Of a stretch of 64,000 bases of DNA, positions 51,234 to 63,106 are shown piece after piece. Location: contig JALIRH010000001.1 in the NCBI GenBank assembly GCA_023055505.1, positions 8,806,467-8,870,466 on the forward strand. The letters are read 5' to 3'. A program made the translations under genes and the position numbers. Each line of letters starts with the position of its first letter. The stretch's first letter is position 1. The DNA comes from Callipepla californica brunnescens. Lineage: Eukaryota > Chordata > Aves > Galliformes > Odontophoridae. A model generated the notes under the pieces. The model searched no databases. It was given only the letters and a program-made list of their open reading frames with translations, and was not told the origin of the DNA.

Positions 51234-52075
51234 ACATAGAATCACAGAAAGCCAGAATGGGTTAGGTTAGAGGGGGCCTTAAAAATCATCTAGTTCCAAT
51301 CCCTTCCCATGAGCTAGATTTTCACCCACTAGATCAGGCCACCTAGAAACCCATCCACCCTGGCCTTGAACATCTAAAAAGACATCCACAACCTCTCTGG
51401 GCAGCCTGTCATAGTGCTGAGTGCACCATCATCTGAGTAAAGAATTTCTTCCTAACAGCTAATCTAATTCTACCCTCTTTTCTTTTAAAGCTACTTACCA
51501 TTTTCCTATCACTGTCAGTCCATGTAGAAAGTTGGTCCCCCTCCTATTTATAAGTTCCTTTCAAGTACTGGAAGGCAAATGTGAGGTCTTCTCTCAAATG
51601 TGAGCCTTCTCTTCTCCAAGCTTAACTAGCCCATCTCCTTTAATGTTTCTTCATAGTAGAGGGGTTCCAGCCATGTTTGTGATCCTCCTCTGTACCTGCT
51701 CTAACATTCTGTATTCTTCCTGTACTGGGGGCCCCAGGCTTTGAAAGAGTATTCCAGATGGGCCCTAACAAGAGCAAACCAGAGGCAGACACTCTCCCTC
51801 CTCACCCAGCTGGCCACCCCTCTTTTGATGAAGCCATGCAGCCCAATATACCATTAGATTTCCAGGCTGCAAGTGCACACTGCTGACTCATGTCTAGCTT
51901 TTCATCTACCAGGACCCCAGTTCCTTCTCCACAGGGCTGTTCTCAATGAGTTCTTCTTCCAGTCTGTAGGCATATCTGGGATTGCCCTGATCCAAATGCA
52001 ATACCATGCACTTGGCTTTCTTAAATCTCATTAGATTCTCATGTGCCCACCTTTCAAGCATGTCCAGGTCCCTCA
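51234..52075 (-). mobile_element. CR1 retrotransposon, 5'-truncated
   Basis: Minus-strand CR1 from the inverted tail 'acatagaatcacagaaagcc' through 'gaacatctaaaaagacatcc', 'aacctctctgggcagcctgt', 'aagaatttcttcctaacagc', 'aagttggtccccctcctatt' and 'aggggttccagccatgtttg' into the ORF2 C-terminus at about 51900-52075. There the minus strand encodes [20 protein letters not shown], typical of CR1 ORF2 just after the polymerase motif. It is the same subtype as the copies at 3.1 and 35.6 kb (shared [13 protein letters not shown] segment). Frames are interrupted. Confidence 0.93.
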
Positions 52076-53062
52076 TGCCAACTGCACAGCTCAGGATCTC
52101 CTTGGTCATATGAGAAAAAAATATGGCTATATTATACAATCATCTTAGACACCTTATTAAAATACTTTAACCAAAGCAGATAATCTGGACATCAATATTT
52201 GATAATTTTTGTTGAAATTTGTAGACATTTACTTGAGTTATTAATATGTGGTAACATCTGATTGTGTAGTTGATATGTGCATCTTCTGGTCACATACTGC
52301 TTAGTGTGTGTTGACAGTCAGCAGAAAATAAGAATACAAACATGTTTGACGAGACTGAATATTCTTGTAAGTGCTCATGGAATAGCACTTCCAGACAAAA
52401 CAGATTTGGTTCCCAGTCAGAAGTTTTTCCATACCAGGAAGTCCAACCCCTCAGCCTTTTTAGTGACATCTCATATAATTCTCTACTCCTTCACTATTTC
52501 CTGGTCATATGCATATCCCAGAATCAGCTCCCTTGGTATATTAAACATCAGCCTTTGTACTAAAGGCACGCAGGAGTTGCTGCAGAGTTAGCCCACTATT
52601 TGCCAGACCATTCTGTTGATACTGACCATATCAATGGAAAAGATAGTGCAAAATTTATCTGGTCTTGTCAGTCTACTAAATCCAAAATACAAAAAACTTA
52701 AGCTTTTACTTCTGTTTTACTCCTGTGAAGGCAAGATCCTGCTGTGAGAGGCAATTATTCTGAGAAGTACAGAGACCACAAGCCCAGCGATCTGATCACA
52801 ACAAAACATTACCACACTGCAGCCAAATTTGTCAGTTTCGTTAAAGCACTGATTTCAGACATCTTTTATTTCTGGTCATAAAACTGTTCATGTTTTAACA
52901 CGACTTTCCAAGATCACACCTGCTTGCACTGTGGAACAGTATCTATTATTATCTGTACTGTACACAAACATATATTTCTTTTCTCTCTTTTGATTACATT
53001 TAGCTTTCTTTTCATGGCAATAAGTATGGATTATCTGTTCAAGCCTTAGTCTCACATATTAT
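52076..53062. other. Unique stretch, no gene seen
   Basis: No gene or repeat recognised. The 104-codon frame at 52277-52591 has no family signature and overlaps another open frame. Confidence 0.5.
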
Positions 53063-53150
53063 CATAGAATCATAGAATACCCCAGGTTGTAAGGGAGCCA
53101 TAAGAATCATATAGTTCAAGTTCTGTCTCCAACAAAGCTAAAAATCAAAC
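53063..53150 (-). mobile_element. CR1 3' end, short copy
   Basis: Inverted tail 'atcatagaatcatagaatac' with two clear 8-bp units, then 'gaatcatatagttcaagttc'. About 90 bp of the 3' UTR end, non-coding. Confidence 0.88.
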
Positions 53151-53749
53151 CATATGTTGCCATATGGTGGCTCTATTCTCCCTACCTACTTCTGTAGAAA
53201 TCCATTTTAAGTTTTAGGGGAGAATACAATACTCTGCCAGAAATGGCCAAGTGGCAGTGCATCACCAAAAAGGCAACACAGCACTACACTTTGCTCAAAT
53301 AAACCAGTGAGCACATTCTTTAAATCAAAGGGAATCAAAGGCAAACTCTAAAGAAATGCTTTCAAAAATAAAACTGTCCACAGAGTAATGTTGATTTATT
53401 CATGTTGATTTGAGACATTCCTTAGAAGCCTCAGACAGGCTGTATGAAGACCTTTGATTAGCCACAGCTTGTCTTAACCAAACTTTATATTTCTCACCAC
53501 TTTCTTGTATTAAATTTAACTTCCCTGAGACAATGAGAGAGTTTAATTGAAGGAATGACATTAATAAACAAACTCTTCTGCTGTCTGCCAAGCATATCAT
53601 TTTTTACCTACTTCTCGGACTTCTGGCTAAAATTTATTATGATATTGGTTATAAGTAAATATATTCCTTTCTTGCAAAGTGAGAAAAACAGATTTGCTAA
53701 TCTCTGACACCTGTGATTAATTGATTCCCCTAGGGAAAGTAAATATATG
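53151..53749. other. Unique stretch, no gene seen
   Basis: About 600 bp between a CR1 end and the mariner copy. No gene recognised. Confidence 0.5.
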
Positions 53750-54080
53750 TAGGTTGCTACAAAAGTGATGCCTCCTATTTATTTCCATAAACAGATACAA
53801 AGAACACAGTGACAATATTTGATAGAGCAAATACTTCAGTACAAAACACTATTTCTCACCACAGTCACCACCTCTAGTTATGCATTTCAACAGTGCTGAA
53901 CAGGAGTCTACACACTACTCTCATAAAAATCTGCATGGTCATTAGGACTGTATCCTGTCATTCATATGGCTGTCACCATGTCACGGGTTATTGGTGAGAA
54001 GGTTCAGCCCCTACTGCCATACCACCAACATCCACCAACATAATAAAATAGAAGGCAGTACTTTCAGAGCAGCCCTTGCA
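53750..54080 (-). mobile_element. Mariner-type DNA transposon, internally deleted copy
   Basis: The left end 'ggttgctacaaaagtgatgc' (from 53752, after a TA at 53750-53751) and the right end 'ctttcagagcagcccttgca' (54061-54080) are inverted ends of the same family as at 18.2 kb. The next bases, 'acagatacaaagaacacagt' and 'tttgatagagcaaatacttc', match the left arm of that copy. It keeps a 3'-side segment absent from the 18.2-kb copy (Ctgcatggtcattag region, 53930) but has lost the DNA-binding domain. About 330 bp. The catalytic domain is missing, so it cannot move itself. No clean TA is seen at the right edge. Confidence 0.85.
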
Positions 54081-54550
54081 TTTATCTTCTTTAAAAATCA
54101 AGGCATTTACAAGAAGCTGTCTTATCATTATAAAGGATCATGGAATGCACTGTTGTTACACTATGCTCTGATTTTGAACACCATCAGGACAAGGCTTGAG
54201 AGGGAAGTTTTATTGAAGACAGGCAAAAAATGATAATAAGATGGTTGTACATACCTACCTGTTCAATGTATTGACACACTCACCATTCCCTTCTCCCTAC
54301 AATATTTAGGAACGCATATTTTGCAGCACCTTAGCACCAGTTGTTTCAATTTGGGGGAAAAAAGAAAGATCAAGGCAAAACACTGGCATTTCTTCGAAAG
54401 ATTTATAGCTAACCAGAAGAAAATAGTTCTCTATATGCCATTAAAGACTGCAGTTGGTTTACAGAAATTCCCAGAGTCTGGAATTTTAGCATCATGTAAC
54501 ATTCGGAAAATATCCAGCAAATTAAAAATGAACACATGCTTCATGTATAT
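54081..54550. other. Unique spacer between two mariner copies
   Basis: About 470 bp with no recognisable gene. An open frame of 83 codons at 54321-54572 runs into the next mariner copy and has no family signature. Confidence 0.5.
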
Positions 54551-54706
54551 ACAAGAGCTGATCCAAAAGTAATGCCTGGTGGTAGCCATGTTGAAAAAAT
54601 AGTGTTTTGTAGCTCAAAATCTGCTCTGTCAAATGCTGTTATTTTGCTCTTTGTATCTGTTGTAGTTTACACTGGAGTAAATAAGAGGTATTACTTTTAG
54701 AGTGTT
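54551..54706 (+). mobile_element. Mariner-type DNA transposon, miniature copy
   Basis: A 155-bp remnant with the end 'gctgatccaaaagtaatgcc' on the left (54558-54577) and 'aagaggtattacttttagag' on the right. The inner part ('agtgttttgtagctcaaaat', 'ctttgtatctgttgtagttt') is the reverse complement of the left arm of the copies at 18.2 and 53.75 kb, so this copy is in the opposite orientation. Nearly the whole transposase gene is deleted and only the terminal parts remain, like a MITE. Confidence 0.85.
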
Positions 54707-55189
54707 TATGTATAAGACAAATAAGGTGAGTTATCCTCTAAGTACTCCCATGTCTCTCCATTTGTTACAAATGGAGTATAGGGCAAACTGCTAAGCTTTC
54801 TCATTCCACTTTCAACAACTAAAGGTGACTGAGGTGAAACATACTCACAAAGCATAATATAGATATTTTTTCTTACTGTAACTCAGATCTGAGAAGAGGC
54901 ATGCACTGGAAAGTATCAATCATGTAGCTGGCAGCCACGCTTCCACAATGACTTTCTCAGGTCCTGCTCAGCATCACAAAACTGAGCATTTTAACAGCAG
55001 AATGGAAAACAGTTAGACTGTTATTTGTTGGAACAGACTATGCTATAATGTGACCATAAAACACTCCACACAAGGAAAATTCCTTATTTGTCTTTTGAAT
55101 TTAAGTGAATTAAAACACACAAAACATAAAGTTTTGAACTTCAGCCTCCATTAGGGAAAATGTCCCTATTTGAGAGAATATTTAAACAG

Positions 55190-55290
55190 ATGTTTAATGT
55201 TAGGTCTCTGCTTAAATCCCATTGAAATGAGTGGGATTTAAATGCCTGCTTAAATTCAGTTTTGTGCATAGGGTCTTCCTGAATAGGAAT
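55190..55290. repeat. Ancient palindromic interspersed repeat (probable)
   Basis: The core 'ttaaatccca' (55212-55221), a 10-base spacer and 'tgggatttaa' (55232-55241) form a perfect 10-bp inverted repeat. It is flanked by 'gcttaaat' and 'cctgcttaaattcag', then 'gggtcttcctgaatagg'. This fits an old and very widespread sauropsid/amniote repeat whose copies read CCCATTGACTTCAATGGG with flanking GTGCTTAA and CCTGAAT pieces. The family match is from memory and needs a library search. Confidence 0.55.
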
Positions 55291-58029
55291 TGGTTCAGAG
55301 TGTGCTGAAGAGCTTTCCTGATCTCTGGCCTTAGAGATTAACTTAACGATGTTTTCAGCTGCCCAACCACAGGCACCATGGTGGGAAAATTTAGTTGTAT
55401 CCTTTAGTTTGGTATAGCTTAATGCATGCTGTTTATCTCCTTACTGTACTCACACTACTCTTCTGGAGCTGTATTTTAGGAATCTGTTGGGGTCTGAGTT
55501 TTCTTTTTAATAACTGTGCCTAACTTTTGCCTTCAGCCAAAGTATCACAGGAATGGAATTTATGCCAAGTGAGAAGAAACCCAACCATTTTCTCCAGTGC
55601 AGCTTCAAACAGTTTTTCCATTCTGAATGGAAGTACAATTTGCTTTGCTTTTCTCATCCATGCTCCAGGGAACAGCTTTCACTTTCTCTAGGCAATCTGT
55701 GCTGCTATTTTGACATGGAGGTTATTAAGGTTTTATTTAATTAATGTAATATGGCAACAGTAACATTCAATCATTAGGGCAATCTGTTGCAGTTATTTCC
55801 TTGCCCACTTTGCAATCAATATCTTGGAGAACTCAAAAAAAGGAGTGTGCATCACCATTTAAATATGCTTTTAGGACTAGATCAAGAGCCCTAAATTATG
55901 AGATTCTTAGAAGAGACCTATATATATGAAAGCCAAAATTTTACTCCTACAGATACTAATTTATACAAGAGCAATACTCCATGGTTCACATTAACTTTTT
56001 GAGCTCCAGGCAAAAAATCTATAAATCCAGTGACTTCTTAAAATGTTCAATTTCCAGAAAGAGGACTGCTTTTTCAAATTTTCTGAAAACAACGTGTAAG
56101 GGATGTTAGAGCTGTTCTTATCTTACATAATAAAAATTATAGAAAAAGAATGTTAAGCATAATATTATCTACCACAAATAATGGAGATTCTATAGCACTG
56201 CTCTGTGCGTCACACCAAACTACTTTTGTGACAAGTTTTTCTTCCTCCTGGTTATCTCTATAAGCGATAATAAGGTACAACCAAAAATACTTTTAATTTG
56301 TCATGATCACAACTGTTTATAAATTTAAAAGACCAGTGAAAGAAAACTTTTATCAACTCTTGGAAGGCTTCAGGATTTGCATGTAGCAGAATCTTACTGC
56401 AAAGCATTCATGGAGCATGCTGCAAAATATCACAGAGACAACTCTGAGTTAAGGTTTGTTTTGGAAAATAAGCTTACTGAGATCTTTAGTCCCACATAAA
56501 TTACTAGGACTTGATATGAGCAAGTTTTAAGGGCACACTTGAATTATTCCTAATAATTCATATCAGAACATTGGAATTCGATTCAGATGCCCCTACTAGC
56601 CTGGTCAATGAAGTCTGAATCAGGATGTCAGACAGTGACATTTACAGGTGCTAAACTCAGCATAGTAAAATGCATGAAGAAACTCAATACTCATGCAGTT
56701 TCATGGAGAAAAGAACTACTTCTGTAAACCATATGAACCAGAATCCAAGGCTTTATGGACCTAGTGAAGTAACGTATCTAAAGATTGTTTATTAGGCAGT
56801 GGCCATTTTCAAAGCATCTTAAAACTTCACTTCCTGCTATGCCTTTGAGTAGTCAGTTCGTAGCATTTGTATCATCTTATCATACCATATCTCACCTTGC
56901 ACCCCCACTGAGCCCCTGCTGATTAGTAGATCCTTTATTTTTATTTACTGTTATAAAAGCATTCCATAATACAAGGGATCCTAAGTATTTACTGCAAGAT
57001 GGTATACACAGAAATATGTGGTGATTATTGTGTTAATGCCACAGTTACAAGAAAATAACATAAATGCACTAGAACTATATCTGTTCCAGAATGTATGTAG
57101 AGTAGGCCTGGTTTTGTTTTTGTTGTAAGATAATATTTCTAAATTTTATAACCTTGATATGAAAATCACTGATATTCCACTACAACTGTGGTTAAGCTAC
57201 TAACACAGCAGTCATTTTCCCTGGAATGCATCCAAGTACCTTTTATAAACAGATAATATCTCTTTTCCTAATCCTTTATGCTGAAAATCTTTACAGAACC
57301 AAAAGGGCAACTGAATTCATGAAGAACATATAGTAGCAAGGTGAACTATAAGATATGCGATCCCCATTTTCACTCGACAAAGAGATAGGATTCATGTAAT
57401 AGAAAATTTAAACTGCTAAAAAAAACAGTAATGTAACCATTGAAGATGATGGAGTTGAAACCCTGTTCCTCCAATGACATTTAAAGTAAAGGTAAGATGG
57501 TATGACTACGCATTTATCAGACTACATTGTACATTTTACATGAGTGCAGTGTGCTGCATTCTCAGAAATCACTCACAAGAATACAATAACTGTAAGGAAA
57601 TTCAAAAATAGTATTTTTCTAAAAACAAATCAAAACAGAAGCAAACAAAAAATAATGAAAATAATTCTATTATTTAATGAGCACTGCTCTCAGCAATCAT
57701 CTTAAATTTCTTCCTGCACAGTTAAAATAAATTAAAACACAATCACCCTAACGGCCTTCTGGTTCAGGCAGCCAGGCTTGAGTGCATTTCTGCCTTTAAT
57801 TAAGTATGGATAGATAATGTCCTTTGTTCTTTTTCTGATGTATTTGACACCTGCTGTCTTGTAATCAGGGAAATGAGTCAGGAAGTTCCAGCAGAGAGGC
57901 TTTTAGTCGGAAGCAACACCTGGGTCCCCATCTATGCCTTCACAGTGCACTGTCCTGCACCAATACAAGATACAAAAAGCTGAACAAGGGGTGAGCTTTC
58001 AGCTCCAGATATAATAAAGGCTCAGTGGA

Positions 58030-58066
58030 CTGCTGCTGAAATCAATGGGAAAACTCAAGCCATATG
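58030..58066. repeat. Ancient interspersed repeat trace (probable)
   Basis: 'ctgaaatcaatgggaaaact' followed by 'caagcc' matches the pattern of old sauropsid repeats with a conserved TTGAAATCAATGGGA-like core. Only a short piece remains. Confidence 0.4.
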
Positions 58067-60112
58067 CTAAGCCCTTATTTTGCTCATGATGGAAATATTC
58101 TTTTTTTTTTTTTTTCTCCTCACTTATTTTAGGACAATTTATGAAGGAAATATAGGTGTACTCCATTTAAAGCAAAAAGCTGGGGCCGAATCTAGCTGTT
58201 TTCAGAGTCAGGTCTATCACAATGTCTTACAATGTGATCCTTGTCAAAATCTCAATTTCTTTGGGCTGTCTTCACTTTAGAGTTATCTTAACTTTTATCT
58301 GTCCCTGCTTCAAGTTGACTCCATACAGTAAATGCCTCAGCTTGGTGGAGTAATGCTTTTAGCACAGGCTGGCTCTCCACAGAGGGCATAGGCTAAAACT
58401 GAGAGTGAAATGCCTGCTGCCTAAGAGTTTATTCCTGACTGATTGTTTTTCAGTCAATTTGTACACTCACTGTTCAAACTAAGATGAGATGCACAAGTCA
58501 GAGCCACAGTGCACAGGGAAATCACCATAGAAAAACTCAGTATATGGCATCTGAGAGAAGCTGTGAAGGTCTCAGAGGCTTCATACGCTTGTTACTGTAG
58601 TCCCATTAGAAAGGTGCTTCTACTTCACACTGATGCTGCTTTCACACAAACTAATTTCACACAAGAGGAAACAAATTCAGTTGTAAACAAATTCAAGCTA
58701 ACTACAGTAAATGTACATCCAACAACTACCTTATGTTCTTGTGCACATGAGAGTAAGGAAAAGGGGTGATGATGGAGAGAAGATACCCCAAGAATCAGTA
58801 GCTTCAGTTACAAGTTCATCCAAGTTCATAACATTTTTCATCTTTCCTTTTAATCCTGTCTACCTTACCTGCACTCATGTGAGCAAAAAAAGCTCTCACT
58901 GCCCATTCTCACAGACTTCTGACAACAGATCTGCATCCTTGGCACCACAGCAGGCCTTGTTCTCCACTCCGGGCCATCATAAGTTCAAAATCAGTCCTGA
59001 CCCTTCAGCCTCTATTGCAGTGACTTTCTTTCTCAAATCTCCTCCACAGTGATCTTTCCGTAACATTTAGAGGCTAGCTACAGAGGCTTCTTCATCTTCC
59101 CTACTTCATAAAGAGAAGAATGGGATGAGAAAGCTGTCCGCAAAGTCCACAGAAAATTACAGTAACTGGGCTGAGCTGCTCAAAACTGCTGGGCATTTTC
59201 TAATGCTTACTTCCTACCTTTTCCTTCAATGTACTTACTGATTTTGAGCACACTTGATTATCTGCTTGATTGTCAGGAGGCAGGCAAGTGATGCAGGCAG
59301 CTGGTCAGAGGGCAGGTGGGTTGTAGCTGAACTGAAGGGATAGTATTTCTCCTTTTATCAAGTAAATATGCAAAATCCCAGCACTCACAAATCTCTAAGA
59401 GCTGGCAACTGCGACTTTTCCTCACAGTATGGCTAAGGCATAATTATTGTTAAGAGAAATTATTTTTAAGAGAAAACCATTTTAGGAAAGACACCTTGAG
59501 TGGTGTCATCAATGCCAAACCAGTTTGCAGCACTGCTTGGTTTCATTTAGCCCCTCAGGCCTGAAGAAAGATATGCTTTCTCATTGTGCTTGATTTTTTG
59601 AGATTCGTGGTATGTTTTCAAGTCTCATCGGGATGACAGTTAAAAAAAATGCTGGTGGCAAGAATATTCTTCTGAGAGTAAATTTGAGTCAAGTCCTGGG
59701 TCTGAACCAGATGAAGCAGGGGCTAAGCACTGCCCTCAGGGTGCAATCATAAATGCAACCAGTGCAACTGTAATGCAAACCACCTGCAAGTACCCAGGAG
59801 CTAGAAAGCATGGTTGGTTTGGAGAAGGGGTTAACAGCAGCTCCCCTGTAACCTTAATTTGTGAACAACATGCTAAAATGTTGTTAGCACACAGCATTTT
59901 TCAACACATTTTACAGACATTAACTAATTAGTCCTTACAGTGTTGAAAGCTTTACAGCATTATCTCTTTTCCTTCAGAACTGAGGAAAATGAGGTAGAGA
60001 AGGTTAATAACTTACAGGAAATGACAGTGAAATAACATATCAGAGCGAAGTTTAGGATTACTGTTTCCACTTCATGCTTCTGTGCCCCAATTTATATCGT
60101 GGTTTTCCGTGT

Positions 60113-60134
60113 TAATAATAATAATAATAATAAT
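60113..60134 (+). repeat. (TAA)n microsatellite
   Basis: About seven perfect TAA units in 22 bases. A trinucleotide repeat likely to vary in length. Confidence 0.9.
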
Positions 60135-63035
60135 CTGCAGTAAAGACAGAAAAAATTGCATTATTTCTCTAATTTGCATTTTTATCTATTTGAAGAGTAA
60201 TTCCCCTTCTTCCCCCAGATTCTTAAATGTATTTTCTAATCAGTAGCTCATAAATACCAGAGAGCTCAAAAAAAAAATACAGGTAGCATTGTGCATGCAT
60301 TGTAAATACAAGGTTAACATCATTTCCTGGATCTTCCTACACACTGGTTATTCTTTAAATATAGCATTTTATTTCTAATTTTTTGTCATGAAAAGATTTT
60401 TCTGCTTGTGCATTGTCTTTCAGCTCTAGATGCACCAGAGATATTTTCAGCGTGAAATTTTTTAGGCTATTCCCCTTCAAAATATTGTCTCTTCATAGCT
60501 TTCTGGATTGCCCTGAGTGAAATTACAGCCACTTCAGAATGTTGCAGTAATGCTACAATGCCACCAACTGGTTGCAGTCGAGGATCTGATCTTGCAGGTG
60601 GGGAAGGCCCTGAGTCATACAGAATTCAGCAAGACACCACTGACAGTATACGCTGGATGTGGAACAGATGCATGCATCAAATTGGTCTTGTTTATTGAGG
60701 GATTTTGATTAGCAAGAGATTGAGAGTCATATTAAAGAGCAAGTAAAGCATCTGCTTTTCCTGTCTTTATTTGCCAAATCAATTCTGCCTAAGAGGCTCA
60801 GAATACCTGAATAAATCATACGTATATTTGTGATTGCACATTGCATTTATAGAGCAGTTTGCATCCTTGGGATATCCAGGCAGCCTTCCTCAGGGACCCA
60901 GGCAGCTGTGCTGGTGGCCTGGATGCAGAAGAGCCCTACCCCCAGCAAGGGGAAGCAGAGCAGGGTCCTAAGCTCCCAAAATCCTACACTGAATGCTGAC
61001 AGTGTTTACCGAGGAAATTCCAAGCATTTCAACCATTGTAAACTTCCTTTTGAAATAATATCACAGGAAATAATGTCATTCTTCTTGGAGCAAAATACAG
61101 TGTTTTAATACTTTGGAACCATCTGAGCAAGTGGGAAAGAGAAGAAGCTGACATGGGAGCACAGAGCATAGGAAAACCAAGTATGAAACTACATAGTCTA
61201 TGAATATCAGTCACAGCTGAAAGAGGTGTCTGTTTCAGGATCTAAACAAGGCTAGGCGGAATCTGATCGTACATATGTTGATTACAGGCACAGTGCAACA
61301 TTTCTGTTCAGTTCTTGCACTATCACAAAATGCTCGTTGGGAGGAAAATGCCAAGCAGCCACACTTCTTTCCTTGCATCAGAGAGAAAGAACGTTAAACT
61401 GGTTTGGAATCACATATTATAATTTGTTTTTGCATTGTGATTATGGTGCTGATCTTAGATCGAAACCATTTGGACCCACTTGAAGTGATTTTTTCTGAAT
61501 GTAAGTAAAATGTGAGATGCTGTGGAATAAGCAGCAGGAGCAAGTTGTAAGTCACAGGGCAGTGCTTTATCGCTCATTTTCATGGGCGAAATAGAACGGT
61601 AATGTTCAGAACATAAAAGGAAAGAAATTAGTTAATAGTGGTATCTCAGGAAAATATATTTTAAAATAAATTGTGGAAGATTAATCCACAAAACCACCTA
61701 CTCTTGATAATCGTCAAAGCAAAATTATTTCCACTCCATATTTTTTGTTGGGGTATCAGTCTAGAGAGCAGAATATGTGGGACCTGGCACATGGTATATC
61801 AGGGCTGAGAAACCACATCCAACAGAAAGGTAAAAACATGAGGTGAAGGGGTTGGTGAGGGATATGATTTTTCTATCAGAGTTACCAAAGGACAGAGAAA
61901 CTCAATTTCGTATCTCAGATACATGATCATTCCTTGGATTTATGTGAACTTACTATACTTAAGTATATATTACAACATCAGCAAAACATAAATTCACATC
62001 TAAAATATTAAATGGCAATAAATGAGTTTTTGCTAAGACCCTTACTATATGATCTCAAATTGTAGCAATTGCTAAAATTCTGCCCTTAATATAATGATAA
62101 TAATATTAGGAAACCCAGCAGTGACCCATAAGGAAACACAAAGCTTTGGATAATTATGTGCTTTAACACTTAGCAGAGTAAGAAGGTGAGGAGTTGTCTT
62201 GACATATCCCAAAAGTGCAAATTATTGTTTCTTTGTACCTTATGCAAACATGAATACCTCAGCAACAAAGCTATAAAAATACAGCTTTTTGAATGTAGTA
62301 CTGCTTGCACTGTGTAGATGAGAATATCTGAGTTAATCATTTCTTGAAAATTAGATGTGTTGGAATACCTATTGTCATATCAAAACATATTATATGTTTA
62401 GCTTCATTATTGTTTCAGAGACTATATTACTACCACTCCCTCAACACAGGGCCTACTTATGTAGACACAGTAGACCAAATGATTTACAGGAGCACAGGAC
62501 TGGTGGTGAATCAGCTGCCCAGGCCACCTACATGGAAATATCACCACTTTGGGGAAGACTTTGGCTTTGAAAGTGTTCATCAAACAACTCAGGAAGTCTG
62601 CTATCCATGGTCCATTTCTTTTGGGTAATCTGAGAATGGGCTCAGATGAAATTCTCGGACAAGAGCCCTCTTGGAATCATCATCTGAGGTTGCTCTGCCA
62701 CATGATCATCATCCTCCCATCATCCTCCACACCTACACAGGAAGGCCTTACTCCTATAGGTGTTTTATGTTAACACATCCATTTTATCAGAAAGTGAAAT
62801 CAGAATCTATTTAAAAATCTGAAATTTACTTGAAGAAACTTGGCTGATATGATTATTTCCCCATTCAGTATTTCAGAATAAACAACTCAATTGCCTGACA
62901 CAGACACACTGTACAATAGGAAGTACCCTAGCTGCCTTTCCACAGGGGCACATGTATGCTACAGGTGTTAATGGCCTCCACCAATTCCATGTGGCTAACT
63001 CACGGTATCTTAATTTCTAATTGCTTAGGTTTTAC

Positions 63036-63106
63036 ATAAAATAAAATAAAATAAAATAAAATAAAATAAAATAAAATAAAATAAAATAAAATAAAATAAA
63101 ATAAAA
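63036..63106 (+). repeat. (AAAAT)n microsatellite, about 14 units
   Basis: 71 bases of uninterrupted ATAAA/AAAAT pentamers, 14 units without error. The purity argues for recent expansion and likely length variation between individuals. No retrotransposon body is visible next to it that would explain it as a tail. Confidence 0.95.

Larger units (their letters stand above)
54707..63035. other. Long unique stretch, no gene seen
   Basis: About 8.3 kb without a recognisable gene. It contains traces of an ancient palindromic repeat at about 55190-55290 and 58030-58065 (listed separately), a T run at about 58100-58114, a (TAA)n microsatellite at 60113-60134, and a small GC-richer patch at 60880-60985. 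Open frames (58711-59052; 62344-62628; 62549-62773) lack family signatures and overlap one another. Confidence 0.55.

Noticed and set aside
58711..59052. 113-codon frame on the plus strand
   Set aside because: Ser/Pro/Thr-rich low-information sequence overlapping another frame; no family or splice evidence.
60880..60985. GC-richer patch as an exon or CpG island
   Set aside because: Only about 100 bp, almost no CpG, no splice pair, no family match.
62344..62773. Two overlapping frames of 94 and 74 codons, considered as an exon
   Set aside because: Different frames overlap, there is no recognisable domain, and no convincing splice acceptor or donor pair.
63036..63106. CRISPR-like or other spaced direct repeat array
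   Set aside because: A plain pentamer microsatellite without spacers; the genome is vertebrate.
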